Part shown: positions 24,205 to 36,308 of the stretch, piece after piece
How positions within the stretch are numbered: the stretch's first letter is position 1
Layout: the number at the start of each line of letters is the position of its first letter
Origin: Ustulina deusta
Taxonomy: Eukaryota; Ascomycota; Sordariomycetes; Xylariales; Xylariaceae
Length of the DNA stretch: 64,000 nt
NCBI GenBank assembly: GCA_023159155.1
Contig: JAJNNX010000003.1
Location: 186,001-250,000, forward strand
Direction: 5' to 3'
The notes under the pieces: generated by a model
What the model saw: only the letters and a program-made list of their open reading frames with translations
What the model was told of the DNA's origin: nothing
Database searches by the model: none
Program-made: the position numbers and the translations under genes

Positions 24205-24300
24205 ATATATAGACTGCAGACGAGGTCAAGCTCCCGACTTGACTACGTTCTAACTTTTGGTAGTGTTACAATATGGTGCTGCAGTTCTGTTCCGTGACAG
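24205..24300 (+). repeat. Mutated second copy of the Ulp1-like element 3' end
   Basis: From about 24213 (CTGCAGACG) to 24299 this segment matches 62822-62906 at roughly 90% identity by eye, with two or three 1-bp gaps. The match covers the final codons and TGA stop of the Ulp1-like gene and its 3' flank. Shared landmarks are GACTTGACTACGTTCTA and TGCTGCAGTTCTGTTCCGTG. Differences such as GCGGTA against ACAATA are mostly transitions, as expected of old RIP or drift. No other part of the gene is clearly recognisable here. Confidence 0.8.
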
Positions 24301-25277
24301 CAACATCGAATCACATGTTCGTAATACAGGTGATACTGATATGTTTGGGCTCGATTTATGGTCGATTGTACTAGAGGGAGTCCTATTCGCAAACAATGAC
24401 TGTATTATTGAGGGGACAAGTTGATTGCGTCGTTTGCCACTACGGCTTGACAATAAGTCTGCAGGTGGAAGGGTATATGGCACGCCGGCCAGAATCCACC
24501 GAGCCCAATCATGTAAACATTTTCCCAAGACAGAGGGCATGAAACTGCCTCAACCAGCGGTCATGGTGTTGCCTACATTGGAGAAAGAAAAAAGAACCTT
24601 GTACCAAGACCTTCTGTCAAGGATGCTGTGCTTACGGTAGGCGGGACATTTGTTGAACCACCTTCGTGGGCTAATCTCCATTGTATACAGAAGTCTCTTT
24701 GTTATGTAGTGTACTTATGTTGTGACAAGTTCTCATATCTCAACTAGGTACTGGTACACGCAACTCACAATATACGCGAAAGACTAGTTGTGAGATACCC
24801 CAGATATACAAGTTGCCTCGACGCGAGTTGGGATTTTGTACGAACAGAAACATAGCGTGACAGATGGTGATAATTTCCTCACACGAGGGGAAATTCGTGT
24901 AATTCGACAAGTTATACCATGTTACCTGTCAACATCTACTGGCAGTAGAAAGTGATTAATATATTCTCGATTTACTCAATGACACATTTGGCATCATGTA
25001 TTATATCTAAGGGACGGAAGAAAAACTGATCCTAGGAACGTCCAACTGCCCTTTACAAGCTACTTTCTTTGTTGAATAATGCGTCACCCCTCGCTCCATG
25101 TCTCATTACTGCCTGGAACGTCACGCCATATAAATAGTATGGGGGACTCTAAGTTCGGATGTTAAAACCTTCGGTGAAGAAGGCTACTGCACCACCTCTT
25201 CAACACTTGTGTGCGAAATACGATTCACCGGTGTCCATTCTCTTGACGGCTCGATGACACCTATTCCATGCTGTGCT
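24301..25277. other. Intergenic region
   Basis: About 980 bp with no convincing gene. It follows the repeat fragment and precedes the 3' end of the nucleotidyltransferase-like gene. A TATAAATA string at about 25130 has no gene positioned to use it. Confidence 0.4.
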
Positions 25278-26088
25278 TTATGACTGATAATGGCCATCCT
25301 TGTATCTGGGCACAAACACCAGCTCTCCCTGAAGATTTGTGTATGTGCAGCCCTGACGAGTTTCATCCCAGTTCATTTCGACGATGCCCTGCTGCCGATG
25401 TTTCCGAATGTATTCCTGGGCAACCAAATCAATCGAGCTGTGCTTCACAGGCGTACGGAGCTCGTTCAAGTCTAATGCCTGCACATAATCCTTCCCAACG
25501 GGATGCTCGCCTCTCAGAGCATGGACCAGGGCAACAGCGTCGGAAACGTCGGCACCACGATCGCGGCTTGTCAGGTTGCAATCCAGTCTTCGGAGCTTAC
25601 GCTCGAGCGCAGTGTCGAGACTTGCGGCATAGATGACCAGGTTCCTGCCCCGATATACCACAATGTCTTGCTGGACGGACTTGGCGAACAGCCTCGGTCT
25701 CTTTTCTTGCGCGATGAAGAGCCGGCAGGCGTCGCTGAACCAATCTTCTTCGTACCTGCCCTGTGCCGCAGCGGCGGAGACGGCGCGTTGGATCTCTTCG
25801 TGATAGAGTGATATCGCTTCGACGCTCGGGTCGAGCAGAATATCGATGTCTTCCGTGTCCTCCCGGTTTTGGAAGACCTTGACGGCCAGCGCGCCGCCGA
25901 AGCAGATGAATCGGATGGGAGCCAAGGGAGCCAGCAGATCTGATGTCCCGATGGCCGAGTCGAGCAGGCCGAGGGCTAGAAAGATGTGAGATTGTCAACG
26001 ATAAGGCAAGGGAGGAGCAGGCGCAATGAGGGAACCCACCTCGGTCCATCTCCGAACTCGTAAACGGACAGTTTCGCAGTCGGGGCAT
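25278..26088 (-). CDS. Nucleotidyltransferase-fold protein (MNT-like, stand-alone)
   Basis: Two exons on the minus strand, 26088-26040 and 25975-25278, with a 64-bp phase-1 intron (GTGGGT...TTTCTAG), give 248 residues. The junction reads MDRALGLLDSAIG and removes a frame change. The N-terminal region has the nucleotidyltransferase pattern: FGGALAVKV (Gly pair at 43-44) and then TEDIDILL with the metal-binding pair D59/D61. A strand with a further Asp follows (QQDIVVYRGRNL), then a helical part with LERKLRRL. This matches the GG...DxD layout of minimal nucleotidyltransferases. Its substrate is unknown; it could modify RNA, protein or a small molecule. It stands alone in the gene-poor zone with no HEPN-like partner visible nearby. 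Confidence 0.7.
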
Positions 26089-27264
26089 GTCGTAGGCGTG
26101 AGGTGTGAAGGCGACGATAGGAACAGGCGATGACGCAGGGTGAGTTCTGAAATGCGAGAATATATGCAGACAGCAGAATTTGAGATGTGTTGTTTGCTAG
26201 TAATTCCTGCCCAATATGATGAGCAAACAAGTGCCAAAAAAATTGCATCCAAGTCTCCTCAACTAACATCTCCCTTACCTAGGCACTATTATTACCCCCG
26301 GTTCCGAAATAAACTGCCACATATCAGACCCTTTCAATTCCATACAATGCTTCCTCCCTACAGCATTGTATTATCTACCATGCAAAACTAATTAAAGCCT
26401 TTCGAGACTTGGGTAAGTGTCAGCAAGCAACTTGCACGGAAACTACTTGTCAGTCTCTTGTATGCGGGACTCTTACCAAAAGAACCCTTTTTTTTGTTAT
26501 TATTCTCCTCAATTATCCTGAAAGAGATTGCCTTCGCTAGCATTGACATTACCCCCCCTTTTTTACTCTTCTTTTTTTTCTTTTTGAAAATAGGGACAGT
26601 TTTGAGATCTCCGGTAACAGCGTCGATGGCGACACCCAGTTCAATACATGCCTTTGGCCATGATGCCGGGAGTTTATATATGCAGTTATAAAGTTCGGAC
26701 GCATGAGCTCTAGAGAAGGAATTCAGCATAGCGTGTCGGCGTTAGGGATTCGTGGTCCAAGGTGAGATTGTAGACGCACTGAGGCATGCCTCTAAAAACG
26801 GTGTCATGATCTGCTTTCTGTGAATACTAAGAAGGTGCGTGTACATTGTTAGCAGAGACCACCCGCCCGAAATCTAGAATTCGAGTGCAACAACATAGTA
26901 CACCCATACCCAGACTTCTCCTATAAAAGCCCACCAAGCCTACGTCTTGAAAACCGAGCCGTGCTCGATATTACCATTTCATATCTACACCTGAACTAGC
27001 CCCTATCTTGCTGTCCTATCCTGGTGAACAGGTGGGAGCGAATGACCTTGCGAATTGAATCCTAGCGATAGGAGTAGATATTAATAAAACACCACATTTG
27101 TCATGAAAGCAAACCTTCAATTGTTGAATCGTCATTATCTTTAAGCTCAATTCTAAGAAGAGACCAATGTTTCATAGCTCATTTGCGCAAACTAAGCGCA
27201 TAGGGTATCAAAGCCAGTTGTCCCATTTATATGTGACATTCTATCTTGCCGCCTCTTTATCACC
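26089..27264. other. Intergenic region with poly-T tracts
   Basis: About 1.2 kb with no gene recognised. T-rich runs at 26488-26495 and 26570-26585 are on the + strand. The segment contains the promoter side of the nucleotidyltransferase-like gene and the 3' side of the transporter. Confidence 0.4.
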
Positions 27265-29702
27265 TCAGCTCGCGCACACCGTTTTCTCCTTTTCCGAGAC
27301 CTTGGTGCCGCCCTCGGGGTCTTTTGCTCTAATCCACCATCGGAATTGTAAGGGCTCAATCTTGAGAAACAAGGACGCAACGAGGCATACTGCTGCTCCT
27401 CCAATGACAATATAATAAAGACGACTGATTGTTTCAACAATAGCCTCGATGACGAGCCTCTTTACATCAGAGCTGAAGGAATCGAGCATGGTGGACTCTG
27501 CACCTGATAGTAGCACAAGGATCTCGCTGTCTTTAAAACCTGTGAACCCCGCAGCGTCTTTCACTAGCCTCAGCCCGACGTTCCAGTAAACGGAGGCTGA
27601 TATCGACAGGGCTAACGCAGTGCCGCCCAGCTGCGCTATGCTATGCAGCGTCGCCTGGTCCAGGCGCTCTTCCTCGGTTTCTAGAACGGCCGAGCATACC
27701 GGAATGGCCAGGTTCCATACAACGCCTACACCGGCACCAAGTATGGCGCTGAAGGCCATGACGGCGCTCAAGGGAGTATTGTTAGTGACTGTACGATGCG
27801 TAATACCTCCTACTAGGAGTAAGGCACCACCAAAAACAAAGAAGGGCATGTAAAATCTCGCGTAGCGAAGGAGGCCGTGGGATATCAAAATGGCGACTAT
27901 AAAGAGTGCTGTTAAGCACAACAGGCGCAGCCCAGCTTCGAGGGGCTGAATCTCACGAGTGAAGATGTAGAAAAGTGGCGTATAATAAAGTCCCACACCG
28001 TAGGTAAGAGCGGCGCCGAATGTACATAGAAAAGTCAAGAAAACGACGCGTCTTTTCAGAAGGTAGACGGGAATGATTCGTCGTTCGGGTTTGACACCGA
28101 TACTGAATGTTTGTTGCACCACATATGCAGCAGCAACTGTGACAAATATGACCCAGATGGCGAGTTGAGGGACGGAGCCCCATGGCCAGGCTGACCCTGA
28201 GAATACAGTCGCGAGACTAAATGATGTGAACGTGGCGGCGTGCAGGATATGACCAACCCAGTCAATCTCCTTGAAATGTTTAGAGACTGACTTCTCGGTC
28301 GAGGCGGAATAACTCGGTAAAGCAAAAATGGAGAGCAATAGAGCGATGACCACAAGAGGCAAGCTAAAGTAGAAAGACCATCGCCATGTCGCGTGCTCGT
28401 TCTGTGCGAATCCAGCTCCTGGGAAAACAGTCAGTCTTCGAGTCCAAGGTTTTTAAAGGAGATAGGGTCGACTGACCTATTACAGGACCCGTGAGGACGC
28501 CGAACGAAAAAGTCGCGCCAATGCAGGCATGCACAAGGGCTATTTCGCTGGGGTATGAGAAGATAACAGTAAAACTTAAGATACTAAATAGTATGTCAGT
28601 GGTTGGTCATGACGGATGGGATGAGTATAATTACCCCTGGAAAACAATACTAGCCCCAAATGCCATAATAGCTCGACCAATGATGAATAATTGAAATTTC
28701 CGAGCAGCCCCTGCGAGCGCAGAGCCAGCAATGATGAGAACCAACCCGCTAATCGTGAGTACTTTGATATCGTAAAATCTGTAAAGTTTTCGAGCCAGGG
28801 GGGTTGCGACGACGTTGCATACAGAGTAGCTTAGAGCAACCCACGGAAGCAGATAAATGTCGCCGAACGCCCGATAAACCGGTCCTTGGATGTTCGCGGC
28901 GTTGCTGAGATCATAACCTATCCTAGTCAGTACTAAATCCGTTGAAGAGTCTGCACAGTCACGACCCACCATTAACGAGCGAAAAGATGTTGCAGACGAC
29001 GAACATCAGTCTCCATTTCCACGGTGTCAATTTTTGCCTCGGGTGCGACTCTGATATGATGGGGTCTATTAATACGTTTCTGTGCTGCCATTGATCAGAG
29101 CGCCCGGAGGGCGTGCTGGTAGAAGGTGTCGGGAGAGCGTTCGGATTATCGACTCGAGTTTGGCGGTGTCCCTCTTGTCGGTATGTCTGAATCGTTGACC
29201 GAATCTGTTGCTGATTCATATCCTGGATTGCGTTGCTCCCCTGGGGTATCTCGTTCGTTGGCTGCCCATCACCATGATGATTCCGGTACTGTGTACCGTT
29301 TCCATAATATGCCCAGCCCTCTTGATTATTGTAAACAGCTTGCGGCACAGCTACCCCGTTGGTCTGGTTTTGGTCATATTGATAATTCCATTGCGCCGCC
29401 TGGTTTGAGATAGCAGCGGCCTGGCTGTATTGGGCGTATTCTTCACGGATATGGTGTCCAGCAGGATAGGTCGAACCGTAAACTACGCCGCTGCCCTGGT
29501 ACTGCCACTGCCTTTCCACCGAGTGTCCTGTCGTCTGAGCTGAAGCGCCTATTCCTTGATCCCGCTGATAATCCCATCCCGTGGTATCCTGGTAGGACGC
29601 GTAGCGATTCTCGTCGGGGCCGTCGGCGGTCAGATTGCCTTGCTCAACGACGATGGGTGGAACAGCCGTGTATCCAGAGCCGTACTGCCCAGCAGTCGCC
29701 AT
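27265..29702 (-). CDS. DHA2-type MFS transporter with a long Q/Y-rich N-terminal extension
   Basis: Four exons on the minus strand: 29702-28970, 28917-28635, 28583-28477 and 28418-27265. The introns are 52, 51 and 58 bp, with donors GTGGGT, GTAATT and GTCAGT. The protein is 758 residues and all junctions keep frame. An in-frame ATG lies five codons upstream (29717) but has poorer context. Residues 1-230 are hydrophilic and rich in Gln, Tyr, Asn and Gly (for example QWQYQGSGVVYG, QWNYQYDQNQTN). The MFS part follows: TM1 (WRLMFVVCNIFSLVNG), the GRAIMAFGAS motif, GPVIGAGFAQNEHATWRW, then about 12-13 more hydrophobic segments ending in a cytoplasmic tail. The GPVIGG-like and TWRWSFY pattern is typical of the fungal DHA2 drug:H+ antiporter group. 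Substrate unknown. No biosynthetic cluster surrounds it. Confidence 0.85.
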
Positions 29703-32700
29703 CTTAGACCACCACATTCATACACCTATTCCGCCTGCTACTAGACATGGAGGCTCGCTGAACTATAGGGCCGGACTTGAAAAAGAAAGGCTTCCTACAC
29801 TACTTGACGGAATGTGCAGGTTCAGCAAGGAAGCGAGCGGGAAGCTCGAGTGGCGGCGGCAGCGGCGGCGGCGGCGGGAGAGACGATAGTTTATTCCCAC
29901 ATCCCATGTCTTCGCCCAGCCCGCAGGATCGTGTCGTCTTGTCTGGCCCCAGCGCGGCAGAGGCTAGCGCACACCACGGTGCCGAGCTAGCATCTTGTTT
30001 CCGAGCACTGCCGCTGATGACTGGCTCGAGTCGGGGAGCTAGGAAGCTTGAGAGCTTGGCCAAGCCAGGTTGACCGCTGTGTGCGGATCGAGGTCAGCGG
30101 TCATGCCTCAGATGGTCTGTGGGCAAGGGGGGCACCTTGTCATCGCGTCAATTGCTTCTTATTCCAGCATAGCAGTATCTAGCTTGGCGTTGTGGTGTTG
30201 GTGAGTATAGCAGACCAAACCAGACTAGGTACGCTACCACGAAAATCATAGTGCAGCCCAGGGCAGTTCGAGGAGCAGAACCCAGCAGGTGGGATTGCGG
30301 CCGCACAACTGGATTGGCTCCCCTAGCGAGGACGACAGGGGACGGTCAGGTAACAGGGGGGTTGTCTTGGCACATCTTGGGGTTGACAAATTGGTAAAAT
30401 TGACATCCATCAAGCTTGTCAGAGTCTCCAATTCCCACGTACTGTACTGTACAGTAGGTACTGTAAGCACCACAGCCAGCCCTATTGTACGACGTAGAGT
30501 GTAGCCTACCTGCGCTCTGCGTTTCGAGTTACGGGTTTCGAATTTTGGCCAAACGCGGCCACCCCGTGAAACTAGCCGTATTCTAGCGCACCTAGCACAC
30601 CACACTACACTACCTACGAGATATCGATTGTCAGTCAAGTCCTAGTTTAGGCGATCTTGTACTATACTCGAGTAGGTTCACCGAGACACAAGCATCTAGT
30701 GTAGGTAATATGAGTGCTAAGGTCAATTCCTACCTACCTAGGTAGGGAGTAGGTAGTCTAGACTACCTAACACTGATACACTGAATACATAGGTAGGCGG
30801 AGGTACCACGCTATTGGGAAGGTACTTAAGTACCTACTTTGATGTACCTGCTGTGTGTAGGTCATCTTTACCTCTATAGGTACCTACTACCAGTGCCCTG
30901 CACCTACGCATACTGTAGCAATACGCTTACTGGACAGCTGTGAGATATGCAGCATGCCCAGGAGATACTGGTAGGCGCAGGTAGCTTGCCGATTCCTAGA
31001 CTGGTCAAGTCTTACTCAGAGGTACCTGTCGTACCATCTTTGAATTACCTGAATCCAGTAAAAAATAATAATAAATTACAACACAATCCCTTGAAAATTT
31101 GTGCTGGTGGTCGGCAAATTTCGTCATGCTAAAAGGTACACCATCTACAATAATAAGGACCTTACATGATAGGTGTCCCAAGCATGTTCTAACCCCTATA
31201 CCGTAATATCACTACCTAGTGGACGCTGTTATGCTGCTAAATCGTGTCTCCCCGCCTGTAAGTACATTTAGTGCGTATTGGAGCAAACGAGCCACACTTC
31301 TTTCGGTATCGGTGGACGCTGTTACCCTATCCAAGTACTTAAGTAGATAACCTAGGTAGCAAACAACTTGGAACATACCCAATTTAGCGTAATCGCTGTG
31401 TCTCGGTACCTACTGATAGCAAAAAATGTAGGTACTGGGTATAGTTAGATGGTACCTTACTAGACCTAGCGCAATGGGCTGGCAGATGTAGTGTAACCAA
31501 ACCATTAGCGACGGCTTACCTTTCTAGTTTTTGAAACGATATTTCTCCTTATTTGTATTCTGCTTGTATTTGGATGACGAATGTATCATTGTTGTAGACA
31601 ATAATCGGAGGCTTAAATAAGTTCTGTTTAGTTACTGAGTGCTAGTATCAGCCACCGAAGGACAATGCCTCTTTACTACAGTACAGGTATAATAATATAA
31701 TAACAGCCTAATTATAAATATGATAGTGACAATCACATTGGCACCGTTACATTTTAGTAATTAATGCGCTATACAAGCCGTGATATACCTATGTACACTA
31801 TATGTGCGTATAGTCCTGTAGGAACCAAGCAAGCGAGGCAGGTTACATTGAAGGATGATCTTGTAAAAGCTTATGCGCACGTGGTCATGTGGTAGTGCAG
31901 AGTGCGACTGATGATCGCGATGCTGTGAAGCTGAGCCAAATTTAGCTATGGCTCATCATAGACATATTGTATCTTACCTGTGTGAAACCAGACTATCAGT
32001 TGACATATATAGCAACTATACCCTCAACACTCTTACCAGTACTGGTACCTGGGACTATTTACGCGCCCTAGAACGACGAACAGCAAAGATGATTCCGGTC
32101 ACGAGCATCTGTAAGCAAGAATGCAGGATTCCTTTATTATCTCAAGCGTTGGAATAGACCAGACCGCAAACGACATATGTTGCAAACCGGCGCAGCAGAA
32201 GTGTAGGAAACCGACAGGAAAAACTTGTCGGGGGTCTTGCGCTTACAATGGATCTCTGCGACTGCGACTCGACACGGCGCAGCACTTCAGCCACGTTTCC
32301 CAGGCCTCGACGTTTTACATACAAAATCCTCCCAGCTGTTCTGCCTGATCCTGCGCCACACCCATACATACTGTAACGTTCCGTTCGTGTGCCTATATTT
32401 GGAGGTAATGTCAATCGCATCTAATCAAGAGTCTAAATTCCAGTTCCCTTTCATCTGAAACAAAAGTCCTGTCGTTCAGACTCGATCCATAGCCACTAGT
32501 CCTAGTTTCTACCCTAGCTAGAGGAACTTTTTTGGTGGAACTTGAAAAGCCGATTGTATCGCTAAAACCCGATAAAGCGGCCAAGATCGCCAGCTAAGGC
32601 GATATTTGGAGGTGGTAGGTAATTCAAATCATCAATTAGTTAGATAGTGTGAGAACGATAATTGGTAATTCCTACCAACAACACCCATGTTAAGGGGCAT

Positions 32701-34471
32701 GTCTTGATCAAAGGAAGCGCAGTGTTAATTGTGCTGCGATTTTTACTTAATAATTTTACTTGCCTATGTAACTATATGGTACTAGCAAATTGTAATCAAA
32801 ATATTTAAATAAAGTATAGAGGGTAGGAGTAAATATTGATTTTCCCGCCTTCAATTAATAGATTCTGGGCAAGGGCTATACCTAGCCCTGTTGTTGAACC
32901 TCAAACCCTTCCCCTCCTTCCCACCCAAAGTTATCGGAATCTGGTTACAGCAATAAACATAGGTATTGTGATAATGGAGGCATATGAGAGTAGATTGAGT
33001 ACAGGTAATGCAGAGTGCAGTAGCTGAACCTAGGCCGACAAGAGAACGGCGCCAATACGAGTAGGGTGCGTGCATCCAGTAAACAGCATGATACGAGAAC
33101 GAGGGCTATATAGAACTTGGACGGAGGAACAGCAGGATACACAAAGGGACCGCAGCAGAAAGGGAGTCGCAGGCGGTTTTCGTACAGCCTACGGGCCCGG
33201 AACGAACCAGCAACGGTGGGCCAACGGGTCAAAGGGGCATCTTATTTTTTACCTGTACACATAATAAATAGAGACCGGTATAGCTAGTAAAGCCGTTAAC
33301 CCGAGTAATACTATATATATAAGTATTGTGATGATCATCATTGTTGTTCAAAAGGTTTAACCCTATTTTTCTGGTCAGGCCTTGTCTATATGCATACCAC
33401 CTGTCTTCTACAAGCATAGCACCATGGCAATCGGCCCAAGAATTTCGGTAGACTTGTAATACTTTATTAGAGATTCTTATACTTGTTGCTGGTAGTGATA
33501 AGTAGTCACATTTTGGTGGTGGTGCGTATGACTTTTACCTCTGTTCAATTTTACATGCGGCGTATAATTAAGGCAAAACCTACACAACTCCCTCATGGTT
33601 GGTAATATTGTTGTTGTCTTATACAAAGCTATTTATTAACAAGACAGCATTTGTTAGAGAGTAAGAACACAGCGCTATTTCTTAGTAAACAACAACTAAA
33701 CTTGTACCTTTGAGTGCCATAAACTAAAAGTTATAGAATAACACACTGGACACCTAAAAGCACTACTATGTTTTGCATACAAATGTTGAAGTGTTAGTAT
33801 AGAAGCCTCTAGGACTGGAGGTTCTGGCATCCGAAAATGGAGTCCCCTATACCACGTTCGCCCACAGGACAGAGACCCTCACCCCACGAAACCTTGACAA
33901 GATCATTGACTTTCGCAATATTTACCACATAATTGAGGTAATAAAAGTGCGAATAAAAACAATATTTCACCTTGCCAATCGTGACTCAGGGGTCATTGTT
34001 TTTTCCTCCCTCGATAAGTTTGACCCGTTCCCCATCTTTGGCTCGTGTATACAAAGCCCAGCGATGTCATAGCGGCAGAGTCTGGCTCGCGAACTTGAGG
34101 TCTCAAGTACGATGCTGTGCATGTAGACATGCACTCAACTCCATAGCTCCAAATGTTCATAAGCAAGCACAACGTGTCCAAGAATAGATGAATTATTGTG
34201 ATATCAAATGGTCATGGAACAATGCCATGGTGCTATGAGTCTCTGGATCGTCGCTCGGATGACTACCTACTGACTAGGAGTGGCAGTTTGTGACGGCCGC
34301 CAGCCTCACGTACTCTTACTAATCAATTTCCCTTCGCCACCTTGCCGGCCCCCACAAAACACATATCGTAGGCCGCTCGGTAGCAAGCATCTGACCTCAA
34401 GATATCTTGGCCTCCTTCCAAGTCAACTCCCCTAGGGGAGACCCAGAGGGATGGGGAGGCAACAGACGGAA
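29703..34471. other. Gene-poor region, 4.8 kb
   Basis: No gene is supported here. It begins with the transporter promoter, which has a CGG/CAG-rich patch near 29850-29880. It then becomes rich in TACCTA/TAGGTA motifs (30600-30900, including the palindrome CCTACCTAGGTAGG at 30733-30746) and AT-rich from about 31050 to 34000. A perfect 14-bp palindrome CTCCCCTAGGGGAG lies at 34427-34440. The AT-rich parts look like worn-out repeat sequence, but I could not match them to an element. Confidence 0.5.
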
Positions 34472-34978
34472 TCAAATGGCGATGAGAATCGCAAGAAATG
34501 TACCTCTCAAGCACAGCAGGAAGACGTCTCCATCAGCTTCAAACTGATCGTTGGCGACGTGGAGGTCGGCAATGACAAACGGGATTCTCAGGTACGAAAA
34601 GACGTATTTGATAATGCGAGAGCCCCGAAACAGTGCCCGCGTAAGCCAATGGCAATTGTCGAAGTCGGCGATCTTGCTTGGCGGATATGGCCCGAGGTAG
34701 CCCCGGAGGTGGCTGAAGATGAGGACGGCAAGCGAAACCAAGGCGTGAAGCTGTGCATCGACGCGCGTGTAGTTGGAGATGTCCTGGGGCGGAAACATGC
34801 GGTAGATTGTGTGCGTTGGTGCGTCGAGGGCGCTGAGGGTCCATGTTTCGGCGTACTGGAGTATTGTGACGATACGCAAGAGGAATTGAAGCGCGAGATC
34901 TTGTAGGGCGCAGAAAGAAGCCAATGCCGTTTGGGATGGCCAGCTGAGAAGTGTATCCGACGGTAGTGTAGTATTCAT
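34472..34978 (-). CDS. Unrecognised small protein, possibly membrane-associated
   Basis: ATG 34978 opens a 168-residue frame in a GC-rich island surrounded by AT-rich DNA, which supports a real gene. It has several moderately hydrophobic stretches (LALQFLLRIVTILQ, ALVSLAVLIFSHL, FLLCLRGTFLAILIAI) but no clear signal peptide. A TATAAA lies about 110 bp upstream (about 35088 on the + strand). The 3' end is uncertain: a GTACAT donor at 34503 could splice to a CCCCTAG acceptor near 34436, giving a different C-terminus. A neighbouring frame (to 34323) reads a coding-like GGQDILRSDACYRAAYDMCF. I recognise no family. Confidence 0.4.
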   Translation of the reverse strand: MNTTLPSDTLLSWPSQTALASFCALQDLALQFLLRIVTILQYAETWTLSALDAPTHTIYRMFPPQDISNYTRVDAQLHALVSLAVLIFSHLRGYLGPYPPSKIADFDNCHWLTRALFRGSRIIKYVFSYLRIPFVIADLHVANDQFEADGDVFLLCLRGTFLAILIAI

Positions 34979-36308
34979 GATGAATGACTGATCAGGAATA
35001 GGTGGATGGATGCAATGGTAAAGAGTGACTACCTACTTGTGTCAAATGGAAGGGAATCCCGAGTCCTGAACAGGAGTGCCGGCACTTTATAAATTTTTAT
35101 TTTAAGTTTCAACTTTCAAGTGCCGAGTGTTCAATATTGCGTATATTTAGTTGCGCTGCGATGGATGCGAGCCTCAGTAAATACTGTAAATCAGCCATAC
35201 ACTCGGCCTACCAACCTAATAAGTCCAACACCCCATAAATATGCAGCTGCTACCAAAGACCCCTGATAACTCCGGTTGAAATCCTGTGAGGCTTGAAAAA
35301 GCAATGGAATATGTCTGACACACGTGTACGAAGGACAACGACTTTGTAGACGATCAGTGTCAACCTAGACGCGACCTAAATATGCTGTAAGCCTTCCGAT
35401 TATATTGAGTTGGACTGGTTTTTGTATTATGGGCTCTGCTTTACATATGCAGGCCCCCAGGCATATGTTAGTGGCTACCTAGCTAATACATGCGCTGTTA
35501 TTTGCCTATGTGTACCGGTATATGTATTGCCTACCAACGTGTGACTTGAAAGTTGACATAGATAGCCGCACCGATAAGATAGGAATCGAACCTACCGGTA
35601 CTCTATCCGCCAGTCACCTAACTATGATAATTTTGTTTAGATTTCGTAGGGTAAAGATTACGTAAAGGTTTCTGTTTTGTAGGGCAAATATAGTATAGGA
35701 GACTCCAATTTCAGATCCTAGAACTTCTATACCAACTCCTCAACATTTGTATGCAAGCTCGCTAAATGGTAGCAGTACGTCTGACGTGTAGCAAAGCAAC
35801 AGGAATATAGGATCTACGGAATTACTCAGAATATAATGATTTAGAGGTCCTTAAAAGCTGATTTATTTGTGCCCACTACTAACATATATATCGCCTTGCG
35901 AATATGCATGATGAAGCCAAGCCTGTGAGAACTAGTTAGCCGGAGGTTGCTATGAAAGGACTGGGCGATACTATAAGTGAAGATGTAAGTCATAATAACC
36001 GCCCAAGTAGCACGATGGGTAGAAATATGATTCATAGAGCTCTTTACTTCATTGCTTACTTATATCAATAGCAGGATGAGGCTGGCATTGTCCCCTAATT
36101 ACATGATAATCAACAGGGTGTAGATGAAGTCGACCTGTTCAACTTGTTCATTTTGGCAGGTGGTAAACCAACCAAATGAAGATTAAGAATGAGGTTAAGC
36201 TAGGATCCCGGACTAAAATAAATCAGCTTGTTTGCGTCCCTTATAGTACTTGCCCACCGTGTTCAGACCTGACCATCTTATGAATGGTTGGTCTATTGCG
36301 GCGACTCA
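34979..36308. other. AT-rich intergenic region
   Basis: About 1.3 kb with no gene. A T-arm-like hairpin near 35580-35597 was examined as a tRNA and not accepted. Nothing else is seen. Confidence 0.4.

Noticed and set aside
25597..26088. 163-codon minus-strand frame starting at the nucleotidyltransferase ATG
   Set aside because: Only its first 49 bases are used as exon 1; the rest is the intron and an out-of-frame reading of exon 2.
35560..35640. Possible tRNA on the minus strand, with a T-arm-like hairpin (GGTTCGATTCC)
   Set aside because: The T-stem pairs, but no acceptor strand pairs with it at the required distance and no convincing D-arm or anticodon arm is seen.
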